NCBI GenBank assembly: GCA_036169595.1
Contig: CM069770.1
Coordinates: forward strand, 212,501 to 247,500
Origin: Dictyostelium firmibasis
Taxonomy: Eukaryota > Evosea > Eumycetozoa > Dictyosteliales > Dictyosteliaceae
Length of the DNA stretch: 35,000 nucleotides
Direction: 5' to 3'
The notes under the pieces are model-generated. The model was not told where the DNA came from. It did not search any database and saw only the letters and a list, made by a program, of their open reading frames with translations. Each line of letters opens with the position of its first letter. The stretch's first letter is position 1. The position numbers were made by a program, and so were the translations under genes. Below are positions 14,452 to 29,076 of this stretch, piece by piece.

Positions 14452-14948
14452 TTTTTCTATTGATTGTTTTAGCTCTCCCCTCCAAAAGAAAATAAAACAA
14501 TTTAAATTTTTTTTGGGATTGTGCCAACGCTCGTTTTTTTTTTTTTTTTTTTTTTAAAAAAAAAATAAAAAAATAAATAAAATTAAAAAAAAATAAAATT
14601 AAAATTAAAAAAATAAATATAAAATTTTTTTTAAAAAAAGAAAAATAAATTTGATTTTATTTCTTTTTTTATTTTATTATTATTTTTTTTTTAGATTTGG
14701 TAGATATAATTATAGATTGAACAAATTATATAAATGTTTTGAATTTTATTTATAATAATATTTTTGGGTGGTTTTTATTTTTTTTTATTTTTTTTTTTTT
14801 TTGGGTGAATTTTTTTTTTAAATTTTTAAAATTTTTTTTTTTTTTTATTATCTCATCCTAATCAAATTCCCTTCCATTTTTTTTATTCTTTTTTTTTTTT
14901 TTTTTTATTTTTTTTATTTTTTTTATTATTTTTTATTTTTCAAAAACT
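14452..14948. other. Divergent promoter region, kinase-CYTH and LIM genes
   Basis: This region is mostly T and A runs. The only mixed sequence is next to the kinase-CYTH start (CTCTCCCCTCC near 14472 and GTGCCAACGCTCG near 14521), which may hold promoter elements. No gene is seen. Confidence 0.5.
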
Positions 14949-15652
14949 ATGTTCACACAATCAATACCAGAATGTTATAGTTGTAAACAACCTATTACAG
15001 ATATTTGTTTGACAGCATTTGGATTACAATGGCATCCACATCATATTGGATGTAATACATGTGGTAAAGATTTTTCAGATGGTTCCAGATGTGAAGAGGG
15101 TCCAGATGGATTCGCTTATTGTTCCAAAGATTTATTAGATAAATTTGCACCAAAATGTCAAAAATGTAAACAACCAATCATTGGTCAAACTACCAATGCT
15201 GTTGGTAAAACTTATCATCCAGAACATTTTCAATGCGAAACTTGTAATGTAAGTTTAAGAAAAAAGAAAAAGAAAATGAAAAAAAAAAAAAAAAAAAAAA
15301 AAAGAAAATCAAGATTGAAAAAAAAAAAAGAAAATAAATAAATAAAAAAATTAGGAAAAAATTCTAATAAACTGTATTTATAAAAATGAAGATGGTATTA
15401 ACAGGTAATTTCTATCATACCGACGATGGAACACCATATTGTGAGAAACATTATTATGAAAAGATTGGTTTCTTATGTAAACATTGTGACAAACCAATCA
15501 TTTCTGGTAAATGTATCACTGTTGGTACAACTCGTTTCCATCCAGAACATTTCTTTTGTCAATTTTGTAAATCTAATTTATCAGGTGTTGGTTATAAGAA
15601 ACAAGGTGAGAAATGTTATTGCACTGAATGTTTCTTAAAATTATATGGCTAA
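14949..15652 (+). CDS. Protein of three LIM domains
   Basis: Exons are 14949-15248 and 15392-15652, joined in phase 0, giving 186 residues. The donor is GTAAGT, and the acceptor is taken after ATGAAG at 15391 because only that keeps the second LIM domain in frame. The protein is almost nothing but three LIM zinc-finger modules. The first begins CYSC with HPHHIGCNTC. The second begins CQKC with HPEHFQCETC and ends YCEKHY. The third begins CKHC with HPEHFFCQFC and ends CYCTEC. Each provides the eight Cys/His ligands for two zinc ions. Such small LIM proteins act as adaptors; Dictyostelium LimC, LimD and LimE and paxillin bind or regulate the actin cytoskeleton. I cannot say which member this is. 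The intron is nearly pure purine (A with some G). Confidence 0.85.
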
Positions 15653-15898
15653 TATAAAAAAAAAAAAAATATGGACCAATATTTTCAAAATAAAAAAAAC
15701 TGTAATAGTAGAAAAATAATAATAATAATAATAATGGAACAATAATAAAATAAAGTTATCATAGTTATGATTTGCTTGTATGTGCGGATTTTGTATTGCT
15801 TTTTATTCTTATAAGTTTATTTATTCAACTTTTTAATTGCCATCTTTTGACTCAATCTTTATTGATGATGGCGATGGTGATGGTGATGGTGACGGCAA
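15653..15898. other. Convergent spacer after the LIM gene
   Basis: The first half is A-rich 3' UTR of the LIM gene with a short AAT run. Positions 15833-15898, read on the minus strand, continue the neighbouring gene's frame beyond its TGA stop and look coding (see that gene). Confidence 0.6.
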
Positions 15899-16918
<1,020 letters not shown>

Positions 16919-17140
16919 TTTAAAATGCTTGATGTAAAAAACAAAATTAAAATAAAAATTTTGGAAAAAAAAAATGAAAAAAATTAAATCGATTCTAAAA
17001 TTAATAAAATTTTAATAAAAAAAAATTGAAAAAAATGGTTCCTCAGTCAATCAATAAAATAAAGTTATTTTTATTATTATACTTGTTATTATTTTTAATA
17101 TTATTTTATTGTTATTTTTATTATTACTCTATTTTATTGA

Positions 17141-17371
17141 CTAATAGAATGGCATTACAGGTGGTGAAGTTGGTGGCTCAACATTTCTATACCATTCTGG
17201 ATTCTCTAAAACAAAGTTACGATAATATAATAACACAACCAATGGTTGACCAAGAACAATTGAAATCCAGAAAATTACATTTCCTAAGTTTCTACCATTC
17301 ATCAAATTTTTAGTTAATGCAATTAAAACCATCTAGATAATAATAAAAAAAATAAATTTGTCAAAACAATT

Positions 17372-17416
<45 letters not shown>

Positions 17417-19211
17417 TACAACTTACTTGACTCATGATACCAAAGAAACCCCATAGTTTTAAAGAGTGGAAAGGAATACTAATAACCAATTCATGGAAAA
17501 TGGCCGACACAAAGAAACACATGAAATAGCCCATATTCTTACTGAAACCTCTTCTTCTCATTGGTGTATAGATTAAAACCACCATCCAATGATGAACAGG
17601 CATATTCCACGTTCTCCAAAAATAATCTAAACCTGTACTATTCCACCAATCCCTATAGAATTCTCTATCACCGAATCTAGTGATCTCTGCGACAATATTT
17701 AAATATAAATGGAAAAACACATAAAATCCTAATAACCAAACATACAAATTTGGTAACTAAAAAGTAATAGTAAAAATATTATTTTAGTTTGTAAATCCAA
17801 TCGAGAAGAAAATGTTTTTACGCTTATTTTTTTTTTCCAATACATACAGATAATTTCATAATTCTTTCAACTATTAAAACTATATCAATTTTTTCTAAAG
17901 GTTCAATACTATTTTGAACTAAAGGAAGCATATATTGATTGACCATCCAAAGAATTAAGAGTGAGAGAGATAGAGCCTCAACGATTCTTCTGAGAAGATA
18001 ACCCTTTCTAATCTTTGGAGAACGTGGATAACTTAATTGATAGACCAATGTTGGCACTAACATGAACCAATAAGTACTACGAAGTGAGAGATTATTTGGA
18101 TAGATGGATGTGTTTGATGCATCAATTACAAATTTCTTATTGTCAGGATTCAATTTACGTTGTTTACTATTCTCATAGGCATAGCTAATGATCTTCATAC
18201 TGAATGTACAAATTAATATCATCACCATTATACCTGATGCTGGATTTGGTGAGAAAGCAATGATCGAACCCGATGGTATAATGATTACACCAGCACAATT
18301 GATGATTCTAAGTAAATAACATATACGATCTGGTAATAGTTGTTTGGCTGCAGCTTTCTCTATTAAATAGGCCGCTATGATAAATAGATTCAATGTCAAA
18401 CTAATCATAACACCTGGCCATCTATGATATTCCGATATCTTGTATATATCTAAATTAATTCTGATTCCATATAACATATGATTTAAAATTACTAATCTAA
18501 AACTTGCTGTAATCTATATTATTGATCATTATTAATTATTGCTCAATATAAATGATTAATTATTTTTAAAATTTATATTAATATACATACCAATAAAATT
18601 AATAAAAGATTTAAGAAACCTCTATATGAGGAGCCATTTGATTCACTACTAAGAATTGATGGACGAAGTGTGAATAAACCATTCATTGTCATTTTTTCTT
18701 CAGATTTTGCATGTGCTGTTGAGATTTTGTTTTGATTTTCATCATCAGTTAATGGTTGAACATTGTTTGGTTGTTGTTGTTGTTGTTGCTGTTGTTGTTG
18801 TTGTTGTTGTTGCTGTTGTTGATGTTTCGATTGAATTTGGGTGTTGATCTTTCTTTGGGTAAGATTCGATTGTTTACCATTGGTCGACGAAAAAGTTGGA
18901 CTACTATTGTTTTGATTGTTGTTTGGATTTCTCTTTGCAAGAAAGAATTCACTATCGGATTCAGATTCACTATCTGAAAATGATATATTTGGTGCATCTA
19001 TACGTGACTTGGTTCTATCTAATTTATGAAATTCATGTGAGATAAAACGATTTCTAACACGCTCTGTCTCATTTAATTCGTTCAATTTCGAGTTTCTTTG
19101 TTCTCTTCTTTGTGGGTGTTGTTGTTGTTGTTGTTGTTGTTGTGGTGGTGGTGGTGGTTGTTTATCCATTGAATTTTTTTTACTGCTACTCGATGGCGAA
19201 ATTGGTTCCAT
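17141..19211 (-). CDS. dgat1: Diacylglycerol O-acyltransferase 1 (MBOAT family)
   Basis: Predicted exons are 19211-18591, 18513-17848, 17756-17427 and 17332-17141. All joins are phase 0 with GTATGT or GTAAGT donors, giving 602 residues. The enzyme makes triacylglycerol from diacylglycerol and acyl-CoA in the ER membrane. The first 190 residues are cytosolic and low-complexity: Pro and Gln runs, RR-rich patches, and an acidic Ser stretch, SFSDSESESDSE. The membrane-bound acyltransferase body follows with several hydrophobic spans. The DGAT1/ACAT acyl-CoA motif FYRDWWN is at about 462-468, and the catalytic His is at about 517 in FHELVISIP, followed by SLKLWGFFGIMSQ. An ATG six codons upstream (19229) is also in frame; I prefer 19211 because the extra MRIITA adds nothing. 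It shares its upstream region with acyl-CoA oxidase. Confidence 0.9.
18770..18824 (-). repeat. Polyglutamine tract in DGAT1
   Basis: CAA and CAG codons on the minus strand encode about 18 Gln in the cytosolic N-terminal region. A second, shorter Gln run follows a Pro run near 19120-19155. Confidence 0.9.
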
Positions 19212-20042
19212 AGCAGTAATGATTCTCAATTTTTTTGGTTTTTTTTATTAAAATTTTTTTTTTGAAATTAAAAAAAATAAAAAAATCGATTAAAAAAAAT
19301 TTTTTTTATTAAATTAAATATTTAAATCAAAAAAAAAAAAAAAAAAAGAAAAAAAATAAAAAAAAAAAAAAAAAAAAAGGGGCAAAAGGATGCCCTAGTG
19401 TAATTATATATAAAAAAAGAAAAAAAAACCAAAAATAAAATTTTTTTTTTACTTTTTTTTTTGATTATCACGCCTTAAATATCTATATTTATTCATGAAC
19501 ATCGAAAATAAACAGATTAAATTTAAAGAGGGGGGGTATCTGAACAACTAAAAAAAAAAAAAAAATGGAAATAATTTTAAAAGAAAACTGTTTAGTTTCA
19601 AATAAAATGAAACCATCACATCAACAGATAACCTGGTCGCTTTTTTTTTTTTTTAATATTTTTTTTTTAATATTTTTTTTATTTTTTTTTTTATTTTTTT
19701 TTTAATTTTAATATTTTTTTATTATTTATTTTTTTTTTTTATTAATTAAAAAAAAAAAAAAAATTTGTGTTTACCCCCCCCCCATTCCTATATATAACAA
19801 AAATTATACTCACTTTATCTTCTCATATATAATTATAAAGAATTATTATAAATAATATTAATTAATTACAATTTGTAATTATTTTAATTTTAATTTTTAA
19901 ATTATTATTTTTTTTTTGTTTAATTTAATATTTTTTTTTTTTTTTTTTTTTTATTCATCCATTTTTTTTTTTTAATAGTTTGTTTTAGTTAAGGGTATTT
20001 TTTTTTTTTAAAAATAGAAAACCCAAATACTCAGTTTGTAAA
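19212..20042. other. Shared upstream region of dgat1 and acyl-CoA oxidase
   Basis: Besides A/T runs, this divergent promoter holds the only pure G and C runs of the window: seven G at 19530-19536 and ten C at 19774-19783. Dictyostelium G-box factor binds G- or C-rich sites of this general kind, so these are candidate regulatory sites. There is also a 5-bp hairpin, GGGCA/TGCCC (19380-19395), and a mixed patch with AACCTGGTCGC before a T run near 19640. No gene is seen. Confidence 0.5.
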
Positions 20043-22385
20043 ATGGATGTAAAGTATATTATCAATAAAGTTCAATTGTACCAAGCAAGAAATAGTGCAC
20101 TCTGCAATCATGATAAGGCAAGATATTTTTTTTTTCAAGTTTTTTAGAAACCATTTTTTTGATAAATTTTTTTTTTTTTTTTCGCATAATTAATATCTAA
20201 CAAATACTTTTAAATTTTATTCTATTGGGAAATGAATCTGTTAATATCATTTCTCAAAATGAAAAAAAAAAAAACTATTCTTTATGATAACATAGTATTA
20301 TAAAGAGTTTAGTCAATTATTAAAAACTCATATTGATAATAGACCAGTGATTGATATGGTTAGTGAAGAACATAAGGCTAAAACACACAGGGATGCATTG
20401 GAGGTTTGTAAGATGGGAGTTCTAGATGTAAGAGTGATTCAAAAGGATCCAAAGATATTCTTGTCTTATTTAACAAGTCTTTCAGGATGTGATATTTCAT
20501 TGATGGCGAAATTAGTGATTCATTTCCAATTGTTTGGTGGCACTATCTTAGAGTTGGGCACTGAAGAACACCACAACAAATACTTTCCAGATATTAAATC
20601 AATGAAAATTGTAGGTGGATTCGGTATGACTGAAATGGGCCATGGTTCCAATGTTAGACAAATTGAAACAGTCGCTGAATATGATCATAACACCAAAGAG
20701 TTTATCATTAATTCACCAACTCGTTCAAGCACTAAATTTTGGATTGGTAATATGGCAAGTAAGTTAAAAAAAATTAAACCATTAAAAAAAAAAAAAAATA
20801 CAATCACATATCAAAATATTAATCAATTAATTATTGTTGTTGATTAAAGAATATGGTACACATATCGTTTTATTTTGTAGATTAATTTATAAAGGTGAAG
20901 ATAAAGGTGTACATGGTATTATAACACAAATTAGAGATTTGGACAGTAGAAAAGTATTAGCAGGTATTGAAATTGGTGATTGTGGACCAAAGATCGGTTG
21001 GAATGGTATTGATAATGCATGGATTAGATTCACAAACTATCGTGTACCAAAAGAGAACCTTTTAAATAGATTCGCCAACATTTCGGACTCTGGTGAATAT
21101 ACTTGTCAATTATCAACACCTGGTAAATTATTTCAAGTTACTATCTCTCAATTAGTATTTGGAAGGTAAGTTTAGCTTTTTAAGAGAGTTATTAATAATC
21201 ATTGATTATAATACTAATGATTTTTTTATATAGATTATTATATATTTGTGGACCAATTAAAGCCTTAGTAGTTACATTAAGAACTGGGTTGACCTATGCA
21301 TTTAATAGAAGACAGTTTGGAGAGAAAGGTAAAAAAGAAGATTTAATTATAAATTATCCATCCCATTATCAAGCGTTATTACCAATGTTAAGTCATTTGG
21401 TTGCTTTTGAATTTGCAAGGGATTCAATCATTGAAAGATTACTTGAACCAAAAACAACCGATGAAAGATTGGATGAAACAAACTCAACAATTAGTGGTGT
21501 AAAAGCATTGGTTAATGAATATACTATGATTTATTTAAATAAATTGAGAACTTTCTGTGGTGGTAATGGGTAAATATTAGATATATAACATAAATTATTT
21601 AATATTTTTTATTAATAACTTTTATTGGTTTTTATTTATTTTGAAATAGTGTTTCATCATATAATTTATTTGGATATTATAGAAATGAAATGGATATTTT
21701 TCAAACAGCAGAGGGTGATGGAGCAGTATTATATCAACAATTGAGTAAATTCCTATTGTCAGAATATAAGAAATGGTACAAGAAGGAGGGTGTTACAGGA
21801 TATATCATTAAAGAGGTTCAAACTTTTTTAGCAACCAGTAATCCAATGTATACTCACACCAGATCTATACCATATATCCTATCGAACGAATTCCATCATC
21901 ATGCTTTTCTCTATAGATTCGAACGTGTTCGTTCCACTGTTATCGAAAAACTTAGTCATTCGAAATCAAAGAAAATGACATTCCTTCAATCTTGGAATGA
22001 CTCTTTACTTTATGTCATCGAAATGGCAAAGGCGTATTCTCATCTTTACATCCTAGAGCAAAGTCATCTAGCAATTAGAAGATGTCAAGATCCCTCAACC
22101 AGAAATCTTTTAAATGATTTAATCAAATTATACGCCCTCTCAAATATTGAACATGATTTCGCTTTCTTTAGAAATTGTAATTTCCTATCATCCGGTAAAG
22201 CCCTAGCCATATCAGATGCTATCAAAGAATTATGTATTGGTATTAAACCTTATGCCCTTCAAATCATCAACTCTGATTATAATGTCTTAATCGACCCACT
22301 CTTAAATATTCCTTTGGCAAACTTAGACGGTGATTATATTAATCATATGGCTGATCGTGTTGGTGTTCCAAAAGCAAATCTATAA
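20043..22385 (+). CDS. Peroxisomal acyl-CoA oxidase
   Basis: Predicted exons are 20043-20117, 20296-20758, 20850-21165, 21234-21569 and 21650-22385, giving 641 residues, close to ACOX length. The enzyme is a FAD flavoprotein that introduces the 2-trans double bond in acyl-CoA and passes electrons to oxygen, the first step of peroxisomal beta-oxidation. Visible signatures are GGFGMTEMGHGSNVRQIET and FIINSPT for FAD and substrate, YKGEDKGVHGIITQIRD, GPKIGWNGIDNAWIRF, AFNRRQFG, and the catalytic base Glu 418 in QTAEGDGAVLYQQL. The C-terminus is KANL, the same atypical peroxisomal signal that human catalase uses. Exon 1 is least certain: the best join uses a GC donor (AAG then GCAAGA). The other four introns have GT donors and consistent phase. 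An AAT microsatellite follows the stop. Confidence 0.88.
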
Positions 22386-22429
22386 AAGAAAAAAAATCAT
22401 TCTCAATGATATGATGTTTTTATATTCAA

Positions 22430-22752
<323 letters not shown>

Positions 22753-23158
22753 ATGACCAGTTATTTTTTAAACAAAAACCCAAATATTTGAAATAAACCT
22801 CTCATTAGATTATTTCACATTATTTAATCAAAAGAAACTCATTAAACAATCACTATGTTCCTTTTTTTTCATAGATTTTATAAAAAATCATTAATCATAT
22901 TTTAAATTCTTTGATTCAATTGACAGATTTATTTCTTATTGATTGTTGTGTATTGTTTTTCTATTTCTTTAAGTGAGATACAATTCAAATTCCTATCTAT
23001 TTACAAAAAAATTTATTATTTGATGTTTTTTTTTATATAAGAGTTGAATAATGCTTTAATTTTTAAAATGATTAATTTAATTTATTTAAAATGTGAATGT
23101 TTGGTTTTCAGTAATGAAACGGAATATACAAAGAAGTGAATTTTAACAATGATTCCAT
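22753..23158. other. Spacer downstream of the AAT repeat
   Basis: This is A+T-rich DNA of somewhat higher complexity than other spacers, without long homopolymers. No reading frame of coding quality was found on either strand. Confidence 0.4.
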
Positions 23159-23800
23159 TTATGTTTGTAATTTTTTAATATCTTCTTTTTGTTGGTCTCT
23201 ATCCTTTTTCAAAAGATCAATTTCACTGGCTTGTTTTGCAAGTTGTTTATTCAATTTACCAATATCTGTTTCTAACTCACCAATTCTGTCTCTCAAACGT
23301 CTATTTTCACTCTCTAAAGTGTTAAAATAATTTCTTTGGTCTCTAATCTTGAGTTTTTGATTTTTGATTTTGGTTTTTATCTGCTTTTAGTTTAAAAAAA
23401 TTTTATTTTGAGAAAAAATAAAAAATTAAATTTCTCACCCATTTTTTGAGAATTTTAAAGAATTATAACAAGTTTTTTTTTACATAACAATTACGTTGTT
23501 TATTTATTTTTATAAATTTTGAATTTCTTTAAAACGTTTAAATAATGTTTTATCATTCTCTGTAAAAGTTTCGCTTGTATATTTATATGTATCACATGAT
23601 ATTTTATCTACCAAAGTATCATCTATATAATTACAATTAAATGAATCCCATTTTGAATCATGATATATTATCTACATCTGTCTCTCTAAGTTTTTGTGGC
23701 ACAAAAATGTATCTAAAGGTAAACTTTTTTGAAGGTCTGATATATACATAAACTGGTAACTCTGTTTTTTGTAACGAAACAATTGGTGGAGTGATTGATT
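23159..23800 (-). pseudogene. Decayed reverse-strand gene ending in a leucine zipper
   Basis: Three coding-quality minus-strand segments lie in order but not in one frame. The first, about 23800-23667, includes TELPVYVYIRPSKKFTFRYI. The second, about 23674-23515, includes KWDSFNCNYIDD and ends TLFKRFKEIQNL. The third, 23383-23159, opens after a possible splice acceptor and gives 74 residues to a TAA: a basic start (KTKIKNQKLKIRDQR), then leucines at exact seven-residue steps (23, 30, 37, 44 and 58), as in a bZIP dimerisation helix. The first two overlap in different frames, and the second ends at a stop without a good donor, so the locus appears broken at least twice. No start ATG is evident. 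Alternatives are sequencing errors in homopolymers, or an unusual intron pattern in a live bZIP gene. I do not recognise the N-terminal segments. Confidence 0.45.
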
Positions 23801-24264
23801 CTTTAATTTATAAATTTTACATTTATTTTTAATTCATTAAAAAATATTTTTTAAATTTTTTAGAAGTGTGTGGGGAAAAAAATTCAAAAAATTAAATTAA
23901 AAAAATTCAAAAAATCGGATATCAACCTTTAAAAAAACGTAAGGATGGAATAATCCTTAGAAAAACTACAGCAAAACAGCCGTTGATTATTTTCTTTATG
24001 TTGTATTTTATATAATAATAAAAAATCCCCTCTACCCCGTAATATTCTATAATAATCACCAATTTCAATAAAACTCTTTTATAAAAAAAAAGGTGCAAAT
24101 TTTGACCACCAGTGAACACACAAATGCATATTTAAAAAAGAAAAAATTAATTTTTTTGTTTTTTTAATTTTTTTTTTTTTTGTGAAATTAAAAAAAATTA
24201 CAAATAAAAACTATTTATTTACACCACAACAACAACAACAACAATAATAACAACAACAAAACAA
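23801..24264. other. Upstream region of the VMA21-like gene
   Basis: A mixed patch at 23920-24120 includes a perfect 7-bp hairpin at 23940-23959 (TAAGGAT, loop GGAATA, ATCCTTA), followed by CTACAGCAAAACAGCC. A CAA-rich leader (24222-24264) precedes the ATG. A 65-codon frame can be read on the minus strand at 23922-24119 but has no coding character. Confidence 0.45.
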
Positions 24265-24912
24265 ATGGGAAGAACAAGTAAAAGTAATGCAGACCAATCA
24301 CAAGAGGAAGCTATTACCGTTACAAGAAGTGGTAGAACAATCATAAAGCCAGGTTCAACTGTCACAAATACACCATCAAAGTCAACAACTGCAGCAAAAA
24401 AAACAACAAAAAATAAAAAATCAAAGGAAAGTGATGAAGAAGATTCATCAGAAAATGAGGAACAAAATTCGCCAGACCAAAAAAGTAAAAAAAAGAACTC
24501 ATCAACAACTGTAAATAGAAAAGAAAAAACCACAAAAACTACACCAAAAAAACAACAAAAACACCAACATGTTGCCGAAGTATCACCACCATCATCACCT
24601 GAAAAAAATCAAGGTACATCATCAGCAACAACAACAACAACAACAACAACAAAAACACCAACTAAAAAATATACCCAAGAAGAATTAGATATTATTACAA
24701 GAGAGAATAGAAATGTTTATATTAAATTTTTTATTTTTTCTATTTTAATGGTAGTTGTACCACTTTTCGTGTTTAAATCATTTAATACCTCGATAGGTGA
24801 TTACCTTGGAATTAGCAGACAAGAAAGAGTAACCTATGCTGGTGTAGCTTCATTGGGTGGATTAATTTTAGTTATGGCTGCTTATAGCATTATGGCTTAT
24901 TATGAAAAATAA
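24265..24912 (+). CDS. vma21: VMA21-like V-ATPase assembly protein with long N-terminal extension
   Basis: A single exon encodes 215 residues. The C-terminal 75 match the VMA21 family: a first membrane span at about 151-171 (VYIKFFIFSILMVVVPLFVF), a short lumenal loop with YLGISRQERVTYAG, and a second span at about 191-212 ending IMAYYEK. VMA21 is an ER membrane chaperone that helps assemble the proton-channel sector of the vacuolar ATPase, which matters for the acidic vacuoles and contractile vacuole of amoebae. Unusually, 150 hydrophilic residues precede this core: Lys/Thr/Ser-rich, with an acidic patch (SDEEDSSENEE), KKSK and KKXK clusters, and a Thr run. Family members are normally near 80-110 residues in total. 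The yeast-type dilysine ER signal is not evident at the C-terminus. The ATG follows a CAA-rich leader. Confidence 0.7.
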   Translation: MGRTSKSNADQSQEEAITVTRSGRTIIKPGSTVTNTPSKSTTAAKKTTKNKKSKESDEEDSSENEEQNSPDQKSKKKNSSTTVNRKEKTTKTTPKKQQKHQHVAEVSPPSSPEKNQGTSSATTTTTTTTKTPTKKYTQEELDIITRENRNVYIKFFIFSILMVVVPLFVFKSFNTSIGDYLGISRQERVTYAGVASLGGLILVMAAYSIMAYYEK

Positions 24913-25010
24913 TCTTTAAAAATTAAATCAAAAATAAATAAATAATAGTAATATTACTTTATAAAAAAAGTTTTTTTTTTTTTTAAATATACAACATTCT
25001 TTTTAATCAT

Positions 25011-27998
<2,988 letters not shown>

Positions 27999-28281
27999 TA
28001 TAGCAAATGCTATTTAACTATATGTAACTTGTAATTTAGTTTATATTTGTTATTGTTTTTGTTTGTGGATATTTAATTTAAAAGTTGTAGTTCTTAAGCT
28101 TTTGCAGTTGAAAAAAATAAAAAAAAAAAATAAAAAAAATAAAATAAAAACAAAAATAAAATTCAAAAAAAATTTTTAAAAAAAAAAAAAAAAATCATTT
28201 TTTAATTTAAATAAAACTCGGAGTTGGGAAAAAAAAATATATATATATATCTATATATATTTTTAAATTTTATAAAATTCT

Positions 28282-28758
28282 ATGGCAGAGGATTTAGAAG
28301 TTTCTAAAGGTAGTAAAGAAGAACAATACCAAAGTTTACTTCCTCAAATTGAAGGATTATTGACAGGTGAAAACAACCAAATTGCCAATTTAGCAAATAT
28401 CACAGCAGCATTGAAAGAACAATTCAATTTCTTTTGGGTAGGTTTTTATCTTGTTGATACAGAGAATGAGCTTGTTTTAGGTCCATTCCAAGGTCCAATT
28501 GCTTGTACACGTATTAGAAAAGGTAGAGGTGTTTGTGGTGGAGCATGGTCCCAAGAGAAAACTTTAATCGTACCTGATGTCGAAAAGTTTCCAGGACATA
28601 TTGCATGCAGTTCACTCTCAAAATCTGAAATTGTATTACCATTATATAAACAAGGAAAAATCATCGGTGTATTAGATGTTGATAGTAATCAGTTGAATAG
28701 TTTTGATGAAATCGATGAAAAATATCTATCTCAAGTATTAAAGTTATTAGACAATTAA
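28282..28758 (+). CDS. gafA: Free methionine-(R)-sulfoxide reductase (GAF domain)
   Basis: A single exon encodes 158 residues forming one GAF domain. The enzyme family reduces free methionine-R-sulfoxide, protecting the methionine pool from oxidation, and is recycled by thioredoxin. Three cysteines, 75, 85 and 109, have spacings of 10 and 24, the same as Cys84, Cys94 and Cys118 of the E. coli enzyme. They sit in the family contexts ACTRIRKGRGVCG and HIACSSLSKSE. Other signatures are NFFWVGFYL, LGPFQGPIAC and GVLDVDS. The three conserved cysteines separate it from cyclic-nucleotide-binding GAF domains. The gene symbol is from memory of Dictyostelium naming and is less sure than the function. 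It is transcribed in the opposite direction from taf7, with about 280 bases between their starts. Confidence 0.88.
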   Translation: MAEDLEVSKGSKEEQYQSLLPQIEGLLTGENNQIANLANITAALKEQFNFFWVGFYLVDTENELVLGPFQGPIACTRIRKGRGVCGGAWSQEKTLIVPDVEKFPGHIACSSLSKSEIVLPLYKQGKIIGVLDVDSNQLNSFDEIDEKYLSQVLKLLDN

Positions 28759-28858
28759 TATTGATAATCAATAAAAAACTCTTGCGCCTCCCATTTAAAT
28801 AATTATATTAATTATTATTTAAATAATAATAAATTTTATGGTGATGTATTAATTTAAT

Positions 28859-28908
<50 letters not shown>

Positions 28909-29076
28909 GTTTTACAAAACCTATTCTTTTAATAATAATTGATCTTTTTTTTTGTTTCATATTTTTTTTTTTTTTTTTTTTTGAACAAAAAAAATTTAAA
29001 CCCACGCCAAACAAAAATCGTTTGTTTTAGATTTTTTGAAAAAAAAAAAAATAAAAAAATAAAAAAATAAAAAAAA
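28759..29076. other. Spacer between the reductase and hydrolase genes
   Basis: This is dominated by a run of about 40 A (28863-28904) and T runs, with one mixed patch (AAACCCACGCCAAACAAAAATCG, 28997-29020) that may be promoter sequence for the next gene. No gene is seen. Confidence 0.5.

Noticed and set aside
17026-17313. 95-codon plus-strand frame overlapping the last dgat1 exon
   Set aside because: It is antisense to a confident MBOAT C-terminus, and its own unique part is a Leu/Tyr homopolymer.
23922-24119. 65-codon minus-strand frame
   Set aside because: No domain, no conserved-looking composition and no promoter context; it also overlaps a hairpin-containing spacer.
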